From NCBI GenBank assembly GCA_023229135.1, contig JALNZT010000007.1:1-64000 (forward strand): a DNA stretch of 64,000 nucleotides. The letters are read 5' to 3'. The notes below the pieces were generated by a model. That model did no database searches, was not told the DNA's origin, and saw nothing but the letters and a program-made list of their open reading frames with translations. Below are positions 18,294 through 26,850 of the stretch, piece after piece (the first letter of the stretch is position 1; each line of letters starts with the position of its first letter). Origin of the DNA: Bacteroidales bacterium (GTDB lineage: Bacteria; Bacteroidota; Bacteroidia; Bacteroidales; F082). Made by a program: the position numbers and the translations under genes.

Positions 18294-19328
18294 ATTGCGG
18301 GTTTGAAGCGGCGCCAGAGCAAGTCCATCCAGGATAAACATCTTCATATTCAGCAACTTTTGAAGGATGAAAAGCATGTCTTCCAGATTTTCTACGCTGC
18401 CATCTGAATAGCTTATCATTGGATTTATACGATCGCGGCCAGCAATATGAGTCAGAAAAACCTGACCGATTTGATTGCCGTTAGTGCTTGAAATATTAAT
18501 TTGCGTGTGATTGTTGTAGGTTTCAATAAAGTTTGCCGTTTCAGTATGTAAAAAGTCTTGATCTGATTGGTACATCAACCGGATGGGGAAAGCGATCAGC
18601 GAAATATTTATATCATTGTAATACAATGTGTTATCCACAGTTGTGACATTTGAGCTTAAGTTTGTACTCAACTTCTTTTCTCCGTTTTCCTCCAGCTCAA
18701 ATGCTATATTTAATTTGGCATACGAAGGATAAAAAGTTGTGTTGAGTAGCAGCTTGAATTTGAAGTTTGCGAAAAGCAATTCAAAAGCCATTTTAGCTGG
18801 TAAATCATGCGCGTAGTTGGCAGAAAGATGGGCGGTAAAAAGTGTTTTTTCGCCGGCTGTAATTTTGGCTTCCAGCTTTTGTGGAAAGATCATCTGCAAG
18901 GCAGTTTGTGTCTCTCCATATTCAATCAGAGTGAAGTTCGCCAGGCTATCCCGCTTTGAGTCAAAGGGATAAATCAGTTCAACCCTGTTGCTTTCAGCTT
19001 GTTTTTCAATCGCACCGATCTCGGCATTCAAATAATAAATACCCTTATTGGCATTAAAATCATAGCCATACGCATACGTTTCATTCATAAAAGGAATCGG
19101 CAGCTCAGGTATTTCAGAGAGTTTGATAAGCGCTCTGAAAGCTTCCGTTTTTCCAATGCGTCCGGCCAGCTGAATCACCTCATTATCGAAAGCCCGGAGG
19201 TGTTTGCGAGCTTCTTCCGGTGCCAATGCTTGTCTGCAGGTAGAACATAAAAAAGCGATGAATAGCAACATCATCCAGTTGCCATATTTAGTCAAACGCG
19301 CTTTAGCTGATTTTTTTACTATTTGCAT
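18249..19328 (-). CDS. Lipoprotein, unknown family (paralogue of the protein at 16252-17397)
   Basis: 359 residues. A basic N-region precedes a hydrophobic segment WMMLLFIAFLCSTC, with Cys near residue 31 as a plausible lipidation site. The body is beta-rich with no known domain. INPMISYSDGSVENLEDML near residue 311 matches the YSDGSFDWLYEIM element of the lipoprotein on the other side of the YiiX-like gene. The C-terminal tail (from about residue 345) overlaps the 3' end of the convergent YiiX-like gene by 45 bp, so part of the tail may be non-homologous read-through. Confidence 0.75.
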   Translation of the reverse strand: MQIVKKSAKARLTKYGNWMMLLFIAFLCSTCRQALAPEEARKHLRAFDNEVIQLAGRIGKTEAFRALIKLSEIPELPIPFMNETYAYGYDFNANKGIYYLNAEIGAIEKQAESNRVELIYPFDSKRDSLANFTLIEYGETQTALQMIFPQKLEAKITAGEKTLFTAHLSANYAHDLPAKMAFELLFANFKFKLLLNTTFYPSYAKLNIAFELEENGEKKLSTNLSSNVTTVDNTLYYNDINISLIAFPIRLMYQSDQDFLHTETANFIETYNNHTQINISSTNGNQIGQVFLTHIAGRDRINPMISYSDGSVENLEDMLFILQKLLNMKMFILDGLALAPLQTRNSETRPPLMAFGIVE

Positions 19329-19471
19329 CGCACAAATGTAAGCTGAAATTTCTTTTCGTGTAAGAGGAATAATACTTTATTGGTTAGGCGCAGCGATTTA
19401 GCAGCAATAAGCTGATAGTGAACCTATTGATGATTGCGAAAAGCCAAGGCTAAAGCCCTTTAAAACAGACA

Positions 19472-19503
19472 CTTTTTGATTAAGCCCAGGCTTAATCAAA
19501 AAG
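19472..19503 (-). terminator. Hairpin terminator downstream of the kam operon
   Basis: CTTTTTGATTAAGCC (19472-19486) and GGCTTAATCAAAAAG (19489-19503) form a perfect 15-bp inverted repeat with a 2-base centre, so the inner pairs probably open into a loop. It lies 33 bp after the kamE stop, and in the minus direction the stem itself ends in T-rich sequence. It separates the operon from the lipoprotein gene at 19328. Confidence 0.75.
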
Positions 19504-19535
19504 CGTGAACTGAATTTAAAGCTGTGACAGAACCA

Positions 19536-20324
19536 CTATCCATGCAGCCTTTTATTCATTTCTTCGGCAATATAAGAAGCCACATCATCTGCATAAGAAT
19601 TCATGCTGAAACCGGCATCATAACCCAATTCTTTAGCCAGCTCGTGCGAGATGCGCGGGCCACCACAAATCAGTATTACCTTATGCCTCAGGCCTTCAGC
19701 TTCGAGCATCTCAACCAATTCGGTGAGGTTTTTGATATGTACATCTTTTTGGGTAACGGTTTGTGAAACCAATAAAACATCAGCTTTCAGTTCGATAGCT
19801 TTGGCAATAAATTCTTCGTTAAGCACCTGGCTACCCATATTTAAGGTATCGAACATCTCGTAGCGTTCCAGTCCAAAGTGTCCGGCATAGCCTTTCATAT
19901 TCATGATGGCATCAATGCCAACGGTATGCGCATCGGTTCCGGTACTGGCACCAATCACTACTACTTTGCGTCCAATATTTTTGCTGATGTATTCGTCTGT
20001 TTCTTCCATGCTCATCACCGTCGATTCTACTTTAGGTACTGAAATCGTCGTGTAATCTACAGTGTGCGTGCAACTTCCGTAGCAAACAAAAAATGAAAAC
20101 CCCGGTGTAAGTTCTTTATAAAACACCACTTGTGGGTTTTCAAAACCCATTTTCCGCATCAACTGTTTAGCAGCCTCGATAGCTTCGTCGTTGCAGGGAA
20201 CGGGTAGTGTAAAACTGATCTGCGTTTTGCCATCATTTAGGGTATCGCCATAAGGTTTAACTTTCGTTAGGTCAAGGCTTTGCTCGCCACCTTTTTTGTC
20301 CATAGCATATAATCCGCCGCTCAT
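19536..20324 (-). CDS. kamE: D-lysine 5,6-aminomutase beta subunit KamE
   Basis: 262 residues. KamDE uses adenosylcobalamin and PLP to move an amino group from C6 to C5 of beta-lysine (or D-lysine), giving 3,5-diaminohexanoate. The B12-binding motif DxHxxG is seen as Asp131, His133 and Gly136 in GTDAHTVGIDAI, and the PLP Schiff-base Lys is Lys144; His133 and Lys144 have the same numbers as in the Clostridium sticklandii enzyme. GGPRISHELAKELGYDAG near the end is the typical B12-domain closing segment. The start overlaps the kamD stop by 4 bases, matching the 1:1 subunit complex. Last gene of the operon. Confidence 0.97.
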   Translation of the reverse strand: MSGGLYAMDKKGGEQSLDLTKVKPYGDTLNDGKTQISFTLPVPCNDEAIEAAKQLMRKMGFENPQVVFYKELTPGFSFFVCYGSCTHTVDYTTISVPKVESTVMSMEETDEYISKNIGRKVVVIGASTGTDAHTVGIDAIMNMKGYAGHFGLERYEMFDTLNMGSQVLNEEFIAKAIELKADVLLVSQTVTQKDVHIKNLTELVEMLEAEGLRHKVILICGGPRISHELAKELGYDAGFSMNSYADDVASYIAEEMNKRLHG

Positions 20325-21883
20325 ATTGTCGTTTCTCCTTTCATTAATCCGATAAATGGGTTACTGTATTCGGGGGTTTTTTGCACCACGCCTTGCAAAC
20401 CTTTTCCGCCTGTTTTTGAACGTTTTACATCACCGAAAATTCCTTTTTCAAGGGATGAAAACAGCCCTTCCTGCTCAATGCGACCGAGCAATTCGATGGC
20501 TTCTTCCAATACTTCTTGCGCGCGTATGCGGATGATGCCGTCTTCTTTAAACTCTACTTCGTCGCCAATATTTTTCATATTGTTGAAGATGTAACGGGCA
20601 TTTTCGATCGCTACAAAACGGTCGCTCATAAAGGGTGTGTGGATGGCTTCTGTCATCATACCAAGCAGTTGAATACCTTGTCCGGTCCAGATTGAGATTT
20701 GATTGAACAAAGCATTTTGTATCTGGCCTTTGAAAATATTTCCGGTCATAAACTTGGTAGGAGGCATATATTTCAGGGTGGCTTTGGGGAAAATTTCACG
20801 CGTCATTTGGGCCTGTGCCAGTTCGTAAAGGAAACCGTTTTCCAGTTGAGGATCCATCTCAAAAGCATGTCCCAGTCCCATTTGCTCTTCGGGCAAGCCA
20901 GCTAACAGTGCCAGTTGTTCATTGATGAGGTCGCTGGCAAGCACGGTGCGGGCTTCTTCGTAGGCGTCGGCGGTGGTGAGGTAATTATCTTCACCGGTAT
21001 TGATAATAACGCCGGCGAAGGAATTGATTACGCGCGAAAAATATTGATCGATCAGGGTGCGCTGCATATTGATGTCGCGGAACAAAATGCCGTAAAGCGC
21101 ATCGTTCAGCATCACATCTAAGCCTTCGAGTGCACCCATTGCAGCGATTTCGGGCATGCAAAGGCCGCTGCAATAGTTACACAAACGGATATAACGTCCC
21201 ACTTCTTCGCCCACTTCATTGAGTGCGGTGCGCATAATACGGAAGTTTTCCTGGGTAGCAAAAGTCCCTCCAAAACCCTCTGTAGTAGCACCATAAGGCA
21301 CATAATCGAGTAGGCTTTGACCGGTAGTTCTTATTACTGCAATAATATCGGCTCCCTGACGCGCTGCGGCCTGCGCCTGAACAACGTCTTCATAGATGTT
21401 CCCGGTAGCCACAATCACGTAAATATACGGTTTTGAGCCTTCGCCCATAGTGGCGATATAATCTTCGCGCCGCTTGCGATTAGCAGAAACACGTGCAATG
21501 GCCTCTTTTATATAAGGTTTCAGGATTGCTTCACGCTGCTCTTCAGGATAAATATTTATTTTACGAAAATCAATTTTACCTTCGACTAACTGCTCTGTAA
21601 TTTGCTGTGGGTCGAGGCCAGTTTCTAGCATGGCGTTGGCCAAATGAAAAAGCACACCTTGCGCGAGCAAGCCTTTTTCTTTCAGCTCATCAACCAAAAT
21701 ATTTGGCAGCGGTATCTCGTCAGCATCAATGCCATCAATGCCAATCAGCCGGCACAGCGTGCGTTCGACGGTCACAGTCGTGAATCCCTCAACATGCTGC
21801 TGCACCTTGTCGGCAATATTTTGAGCCAGTCGTTTGGCTTCTGCCACCCTGTTAAAGTCTAATCCTAATTTACTTTTTTGCAT
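20321..21883 (-). CDS. kamD: D-lysine 5,6-aminomutase alpha subunit KamD
   Basis: 520 residues, the expected size. It supplies the TIM barrel that binds PLP and substrate next to the B12 domain of KamE. Features: N-terminal SKLGLDFNRVAEAKRLAQNI, then AVIRTTGQSLLDYVPYGATT and EGFGGTFATQENFRIMR, highly conserved in the family, followed by YCSGLCMPEIA and GLGHAFEMDPQLEN. It lies 18 bp downstream of kamC and overlaps kamE, so it is within the operon. Confidence 0.97.
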   Translation of the reverse strand: MQKSKLGLDFNRVAEAKRLAQNIADKVQQHVEGFTTVTVERTLCRLIGIDGIDADEIPLPNILVDELKEKGLLAQGVLFHLANAMLETGLDPQQITEQLVEGKIDFRKINIYPEEQREAILKPYIKEAIARVSANRKRREDYIATMGEGSKPYIYVIVATGNIYEDVVQAQAAARQGADIIAVIRTTGQSLLDYVPYGATTEGFGGTFATQENFRIMRTALNEVGEEVGRYIRLCNYCSGLCMPEIAAMGALEGLDVMLNDALYGILFRDINMQRTLIDQYFSRVINSFAGVIINTGEDNYLTTADAYEEARTVLASDLINEQLALLAGLPEEQMGLGHAFEMDPQLENGFLYELAQAQMTREIFPKATLKYMPPTKFMTGNIFKGQIQNALFNQISIWTGQGIQLLGMMTEAIHTPFMSDRFVAIENARYIFNNMKNIGDEVEFKEDGIIRIRAQEVLEEAIELLGRIEQEGLFSSLEKGIFGDVKRSKTGGKGLQGVVQKTPEYSNPFIGLMKGETTI

Positions 21884-21901
21884 CTGATTCGTTATATAAT
21901 T

Positions 21902-23302
21902 CTACAATTTCTTCTCATTGAGGTCCGCATAAAGTTTGGCGCCATCGGTCAGCGCTTTATCTATGCCGAGTATTTTTGCAATTTGCAAAGCTTCGCGCGG
22001 CACTTCGTCGCTTTTGTGTGTCACCAATGAATAATCCATATATTGATTGATGTTTGCCACCGTGATGGGTTCGGTATTTGTTGGAAAATGCAGGCCTTTC
22101 ACACGCAGTTTTCTGCAGTTGGTTTTTAGTCCGCTATAATGTGTCGTAATTAAGCTCCGCACTTCTAACTTTTCCAGCAGGTCGATCAAGGCATTAGCTA
22201 TGGCGATACCTTCGTGCGGATTTGTGGTGCGTGCCGGTTCATCAATCAGCACCAAGAGTTTTTTACCGGCCCTTGCCTGCGCAATGATGGCCTGGATATT
22301 CAACATTTCTGCTGCAAAAGACGATAAGCCGCTCAGCTCTGATTGCTCGTCGCCAATGCCCGTCATAATTTTTTCTACCGGAACAATTTCCGCGGAGGCG
22401 GCAGCAACGAAAAACCCAAACTGAAACAAATATTGATTCAAAGCGATGGTTTTTAGCAACATCGTTTTGCCTGCCATATTGGCACCTGTAATGATGCAGG
22501 GCGCTTTGTGTAAGCTAATATCCCAAGGCTGAAACTGCTGATTTTGTTGTTCGAGCAGCGATTTTACCTGCGGGTGAAATAGTCTGGTAAAGTTGCTTGA
22601 ATCTATGGAAATTTGAGGTTTTACCAGCTCAAGATCAACGGCCAAACGGGCGCGTGCCAGCATAAAGTCCAGCTCGGCAACGGCTTGCCAGGCTTCAGAA
22701 ATCTCAGTGTAAAACGCCCACAATTTAGTAGATAGTGCTTTACGGATTTCATCTTCAATTTCGATACACTGCTGATGAATTTGTAAGGCTTCTTCTGATT
22801 GCTGGTCTTTTATTGCTTTACGCTTTTTACGTAGCGCGGATAGTGGTTCACTGTAGGCATCGTATATAAAAAAGTGTGGAATGTGGTTTTGCTCTGGATC
22901 AAGAATTTTTATAACTTTAGTTAAATCAGAAATCACTATCCCGTTATAATCCAGCACCTTAAGCTGTTTTCTGATTTCATCAGCCAACAATGCAAAACGT
23001 TTGATTTCAAATAATTCGATATCATCGAGTACTGCCTTGCCGCTTAAGTTGTTGAGTGTTCCTTGTATGTCGTGCAGGTCCTGTAAGCGCTGGATGATAA
23101 CTTTGATAGCTCCCAAAAAGTGAGAATTCTTAAAGCGTTCTACCATTTCGGAGAGCAGTTCAAATTCTTTTTCCAAAACTACCGGATCAGACATAAAAAG
23201 CTGTTGCAGCATGCGTTGGCGGCCAACCGAAGATTGCAGTTGCAGCAGCTCGATGATGTATCTAAGTCCGTTCTGTTGATGTATCGCTTTTCCGAGATTC
23301 AT
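21902..23302 (-). CDS. kamC: MutS-like ATPase, putative lysine 5,6-aminomutase reactivase KamC
   Basis: 466 residues. The C-terminal half is a MutS domain V ATPase: the P-loop ITGANMAGKTMLLKTI near residue 270, SELSGLSSFAAEM (signature loop), Walker B LLVLIDEPARTTNPHEG, and a final TTHYSG. The N-terminal half resembles the MutS core/lever helices but lacks the mismatch-recognition domain. MutS-like genes are linked to kamDE in lysine-fermenting clusters and are named KamC, the ATPase of a reactivase that swaps inactivated cobalamin. That role is established by context rather than by biochemistry known to me. 6 bp separate it from kamB and 18 bp from kamD. Confidence 0.85.
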   Translation of the reverse strand: MNLGKAIHQQNGLRYIIELLQLQSSVGRQRMLQQLFMSDPVVLEKEFELLSEMVERFKNSHFLGAIKVIIQRLQDLHDIQGTLNNLSGKAVLDDIELFEIKRFALLADEIRKQLKVLDYNGIVISDLTKVIKILDPEQNHIPHFFIYDAYSEPLSALRKKRKAIKDQQSEEALQIHQQCIEIEDEIRKALSTKLWAFYTEISEAWQAVAELDFMLARARLAVDLELVKPQISIDSSNFTRLFHPQVKSLLEQQNQQFQPWDISLHKAPCIITGANMAGKTMLLKTIALNQYLFQFGFFVAAASAEIVPVEKIMTGIGDEQSELSGLSSFAAEMLNIQAIIAQARAGKKLLVLIDEPARTTNPHEGIAIANALIDLLEKLEVRSLITTHYSGLKTNCRKLRVKGLHFPTNTEPITVANINQYMDYSLVTHKSDEVPREALQIAKILGIDKALTDGAKLYADLNEKKL

Positions 23303-23308
23303 AGCTTG

Positions 23309-24316
23309 TCAGAGTTTAAATAAATCGTAAACCGGGATACCAATTCTCTCCATCAATTTCTCACGAAGCACTTTTGAGTCAAGCACATAGCCCTGTGGCG
23401 AAACCGGATTTACGCAAACGCTAATCAATTTAGTTTGCAAAAGTACTTTTATTTGGCCGCCCCTTTTCGTGAAGGCGTGATAACTATCGCTATCAGCAAA
23501 AATATGGGAGAAGTCACGCGCAATAATTACCGTGTTTTCTATATCGGCTTGCATGCGCAAAAAGTTGAGTAAACCGGCAGTTACAGCACCACTGACATAA
23601 AAAGTAGTGCCAAATTCAAACAATTTATCCTTATTGTCTTCCAACAAAAAAGCCGATTCTATACCCAAATCATGCACTTCGCCTTGCTTGTCGATAGCCC
23701 AAAGTCCACTCGTAATTTGCAACAGCTCATCGCTTTTTTCACTATCCCAGAGCGGCAAATTTATCAGCTCATGCAAAAAGGCTGTTTTGGAAATAAGTGT
23801 TTGCATATTTGCCGAAAGGGCTGCACCGGTAGCCAATACCATACTCTCTGTAATAGCCGGTGATCCAAGGCTTTGACGCGATAGCGCACCATCTACCAGC
23901 GTGGTTTGCACACCAAACTGAGACAGTGATTCAAGCAGTTTTTTTAGCCAAAAAGTGTCTGACGGTCCGGCTATCAACACCTTACCGGCTGCTGTAACCC
24001 GTGCTGTTACAAGTCTTCCCATCGAAGTGCGCTGCTTGCTGAGGTTGAGGATTTTGGCATCCAGCTTTTTTGTTCGGTAGTAAGCTTCACTGGTAACAAA
24101 AACGTCGCCTTCTTTCAGGTGAATTTCTGGTTTGTGGGTGAGTGAAACTTGATCCATACCTTCTCCATCAAGGCCAATTGAGGTAATAGCCAGCTTATGG
24201 CTCGAATTTTCCAGCCGCTTTAAAACATAATTTAAGCATTCGGTTTTGCCCGTGTTCTTCTCCATCCCAACGATGGAAACGCTTTTGTATTTTAATATCT
24301 CATCAACGAAGGGCAT
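23309..24316 (-). CDS. kamB: Putative lysine 5,6-aminomutase reactivase subunit KamB
   Basis: 335 residues. It starts with a beta-strand and a P-loop-like GMEKNTGKT (residues 17-25) having one more residue than the classic GxxxxGKT; similar KNTGKT loops occur in MobB-type proteins. Later segments include ITSIGLDGEGMDQ, LIAGPSDTFWLKKLL, TTLVDGALSRQSLGSPAI and CVNPVSPQGYVLDSK. DGALSR and the position directly before the MutS-like gene match proteins annotated KamB in lysine-fermentation clusters. It is thought to work with KamC in reactivating KamDE; nucleotide binding is inferred. Start taken at ATG 24316; 100 bp separate it from kamA. Confidence 0.8.
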   Translation of the reverse strand: MPFVDEILKYKSVSIVGMEKNTGKTECLNYVLKRLENSSHKLAITSIGLDGEGMDQVSLTHKPEIHLKEGDVFVTSEAYYRTKKLDAKILNLSKQRTSMGRLVTARVTAAGKVLIAGPSDTFWLKKLLESLSQFGVQTTLVDGALSRQSLGSPAITESMVLATGAALSANMQTLISKTAFLHELINLPLWDSEKSDELLQITSGLWAIDKQGEVHDLGIESAFLLEDNKDKLFEFGTTFYVSGAVTAGLLNFLRMQADIENTVIIARDFSHIFADSDSYHAFTKRGGQIKVLLQTKLISVCVNPVSPQGYVLDSKVLREKLMERIGIPVYDLFKL

Positions 24317-24416
24317 ACTGGGTTATTCTAATCACAAGCTATAACTGTCATTGTCTACCCTGCAATCTTTGTCGATTGGGGCAGGGCAGGCAATAACATT
24401 CATTAAGCTAAGCGGT

Positions 24417-25685
24417 TCAGGACAGCTGAACCGGTGTTTCAATTTTTATGTGTCGTTTCTTGCGTGAAAGCCCATCGGGTTCTAACGAAAGCCGTTTTCC
24501 GGTTAAGAGGTTAGAAACACCTTCGTTTTGCAATTCTTCGCAATCTTTACAATGGCATTCACTCTTGTAATTATCAGGCTGTGAATAGGTTGTGATAACA
24601 CCTTCAAAGTTACGCAAGACTACTTTTTCAGGGCTTTGCGAGATAAGATAAGTCGGCATAACAGGGATTTTACCTCCGCCACCGGGCGCATCCACAACAA
24701 ATGTAGGCACAGCATAACCAGAAGTGTGACCACGAAGACCTTCAATAATCTCGATCCCTTTAGAAACTGGCGTACGAAAATGTTCCAGTCCCATGGAAAG
24801 GTCGCACTGATAGATATAATAAGGACGCACCCTGATTTTCACCAGCCCGTGCACCAATCTTTTCATCACATTCACACAATCGTTTACGCCACGCAGCAAC
24901 ACGCTTTGGTTTCCCAAAGGAATGCCAACATTAGCCATTTTGGCGCAAGCTTCGGTGGATTCCGGCGTAATTTCGTTGGGGTGATTAAAGTGTGTGTTGA
25001 GCCAGACTGGATGGTATTTTTTAAGCATATTCACCAAATCATCGGTAATGCGTTGCGGACAAACAACCGGCACGCGGGTACCGAGGCGAATAATTTCTAT
25101 GTGGGGTATATCTCTGAGGCGTTGGATGATAGACTCGAGCATTTTGTCGCTAACCATCAGCGCGTCGCCACCCGAAAGTAGCACGTCGCGAATTTGTGGC
25201 GTGCGGGCTATATAGTCGATACCAGCCTGAATTCTTGCAGAAGGTGAAGCGTGGTCGGTCTGTCCGGCAAAACGCCTGCGGGTGCAATGGCGGCAATACA
25301 TTGAACACATATCAGTAATCAGAAACAGCACCCTGTCCGGATAACGGTGTGTGAGTCCGGGAACCGGTGCGTCTTCATCTTCGCTCAGCGGATCGAGCAA
25401 ATCAGCAGGACTTATATGCGTTTCACTTCCTGACGGAATAGCTTGCTTGCGAACAGGGTCATTAGGATCTTTTGGATCAATCAAAGTGAGGTAATAAGGT
25501 GTGATGGCCATGCGCAAGGTTTGAAGCGATTTTTTCACGCCTTCTTCCTCTATAGGGGTTAGTTCAATATATTTTTTGAGCTGGTCAAATGTCTCCACCC
25601 GATTTTTTACTTGCCACTTCCAGTCGTTCCATTGTTCATCGGTAATACCGGGATACATCCGATGTCTTCTATCTGTTGCATTCAT
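24417..25685 (-). CDS. kamA: L-lysine 2,3-aminomutase KamA
   Basis: 422 residues, like clostridial LAM. This radical SAM/PLP enzyme converts L-lysine to L-beta-lysine, the first committed step. The cluster ligands are Cys127, Cys131 and Cys134 in DMCSMYCRHCTRR, two positions off the C. subterminale numbering. SGGDALMVSD and PGGGGKIPVMPTYL (carrying the PLP lysine) are typical, and the C-terminal CHCKDC is a conserved zinc-type motif. The N-terminus WNDWKWQ is also conserved. Downstream of kdd, from which a 35-bp hairpin in an 80-bp gap separates it. Confidence 0.97.
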   Translation of the reverse strand: MNATDRRHRMYPGITDEQWNDWKWQVKNRVETFDQLKKYIELTPIEEEGVKKSLQTLRMAITPYYLTLIDPKDPNDPVRKQAIPSGSETHISPADLLDPLSEDEDAPVPGLTHRYPDRVLFLITDMCSMYCRHCTRRRFAGQTDHASPSARIQAGIDYIARTPQIRDVLLSGGDALMVSDKMLESIIQRLRDIPHIEIIRLGTRVPVVCPQRITDDLVNMLKKYHPVWLNTHFNHPNEITPESTEACAKMANVGIPLGNQSVLLRGVNDCVNVMKRLVHGLVKIRVRPYYIYQCDLSMGLEHFRTPVSKGIEIIEGLRGHTSGYAVPTFVVDAPGGGGKIPVMPTYLISQSPEKVVLRNFEGVITTYSQPDNYKSECHCKDCEELQNEGVSNLLTGKRLSLEPDGLSRKKRHIKIETPVQLS

Positions 25686-25708
25686 TTTTAAAGGTTTTTT
25701 TATGTATC

Positions 25709-25743
25709 AAATCCCTTCTCACCGCACGGGTGAAAAGGGATTT
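25709..25743. promoter_or_regulatory. Intercistronic hairpin between kdd and kamA
   Basis: AAATCCCTT and TCACC on the left (25709-25723) pair with GGTGA and AAGGGATTT on the right (25729-25743), with one C/A mismatch and a 5-nt loop: a 14-bp stem. On the minus strand no uninterrupted T run follows, so it is more likely an mRNA processing/stability element or weak attenuator than a full terminator. On the plus strand it is followed by TTG. Confidence 0.55.
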
Positions 25744-25765
25744 TTGTTAGTTTTCAATAGTTCAG

Positions 25766-26806
25766 TTAAGCATAAAGCTCTGTAAAAATATTCCTAAGCT
25801 TTTCGCTTTCGCGGAGTAGTTCGAGGGTGATCTCAGCATGGCCTTTGGTGTAGCCGTTGCCAACAATCATGGTAACATCGCTGCCCACACCTTCAGCGCC
25901 TAACGCTGCTTTGGTAAAGCTGGTGGCCATGGAGAAGAAATAAACAGTGCCTGAGTCTTTCGTGCACAAAATACTGGTCATTTCAGTGTCGTTGATATTC
26001 ACATTGTTAATGGTAACGTCAGCCATCTGGCCGTTGGTCAGTTCTGCAACTTTTTCCATAACTGCCACTGGCATTGTAGCATTAGCCGGGAAAACATGAT
26101 CGCAAAAATCCAAAGCTTTCAAGCGATTAGTACTTTTTTCACTATGCGTGATTCCGATTACCATACCGGTTACGCCGGCACGTTTTTTCGCTTCATAGCA
26201 ACACAGCATACCCGATTTTCCACCGGCACCAATAATTACAACGGTATCGCCAGGTTTTACCAGTTTGGCAGTTTGGGCTGGAGCACCAGCTACATCAAGT
26301 GCAGATAAAGCCAGCTTCTCTGGCATATCATCAGGAATTTTGGCATAGATACCGCTTTCAAAAAGTATGGCTTTGCCGTCGATATCCACCTGATCCACAT
26401 CTTTGCGGATGGCTTTAATTTTGTCGATACGTAAAGGTGTGAGCGACAATGAAACAAGTGTGGCAATTTTATCACCTACTTTCAGGTCGATTTTGCCTTC
26501 GAGGGCAGGACCGATTTTCTCAACAATGCCAAGCAGCATACCACCCGAGCCAGTAACCGGATTGCGGTGTTTACCTTGTTTGGCCACGATGTCCATCATT
26601 ATTGCTTTGATTTTTTCTTCGTCGCCGCCTGCTTGCTCTTTAATTTGGGTAAAACTGGCCGAGTCCACGTTGAGGGTGGTTACGTCAATAAGGATTTCGT
26701 TGTCATACAACTCATCCATATTGTTGTCGATTTTATTTGCCGGCTGTGGCAATACGCCTATGGGGTCGATGACGCGATGTACTCCGTATTTATTTCCTTT
26801 TTTCAT
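25766..26806 (-). CDS. kdd: L-erythro-3,5-diaminohexanoate dehydrogenase
   Basis: 346 residues. It oxidatively deaminates 3,5-diaminohexanoate to 3-keto-5-aminohexanoate using NAD+. The start KYGVHRVIDPIGVLPQPANK is a hallmark of Kdd. A Rossmann-like dinucleotide site is visible as VVIIGAGGKSGMLCCYEAKK near residue 188, with a medium-chain-dehydrogenase-like layout. GSGGMLLGIVEKIGP near residue 84 is also conserved. It sits 44 bp after kce, in the same order as the reaction sequence. Confidence 0.95.
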   Translation of the reverse strand: MKKGNKYGVHRVIDPIGVLPQPANKIDNNMDELYDNEILIDVTTLNVDSASFTQIKEQAGGDEEKIKAIMMDIVAKQGKHRNPVTGSGGMLLGIVEKIGPALEGKIDLKVGDKIATLVSLSLTPLRIDKIKAIRKDVDQVDIDGKAILFESGIYAKIPDDMPEKLALSALDVAGAPAQTAKLVKPGDTVVIIGAGGKSGMLCCYEAKKRAGVTGMVIGITHSEKSTNRLKALDFCDHVFPANATMPVAVMEKVAELTNGQMADVTINNVNINDTEMTSILCTKDSGTVYFFSMATSFTKAALGAEGVGSDVTMIVGNGYTKGHAEITLELLRESEKLRNIFTELYA

Positions 26807-26850
26807 ATAATACTATTTAATAATATTTTGATTTCGAGTGATTTGATATT

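Noticed and set aside
24636..25181. Plus-strand ORF antisense to kamA
   Set aside because: kamA is complete with its active-site residues on the minus strand; the overlap has no family features.
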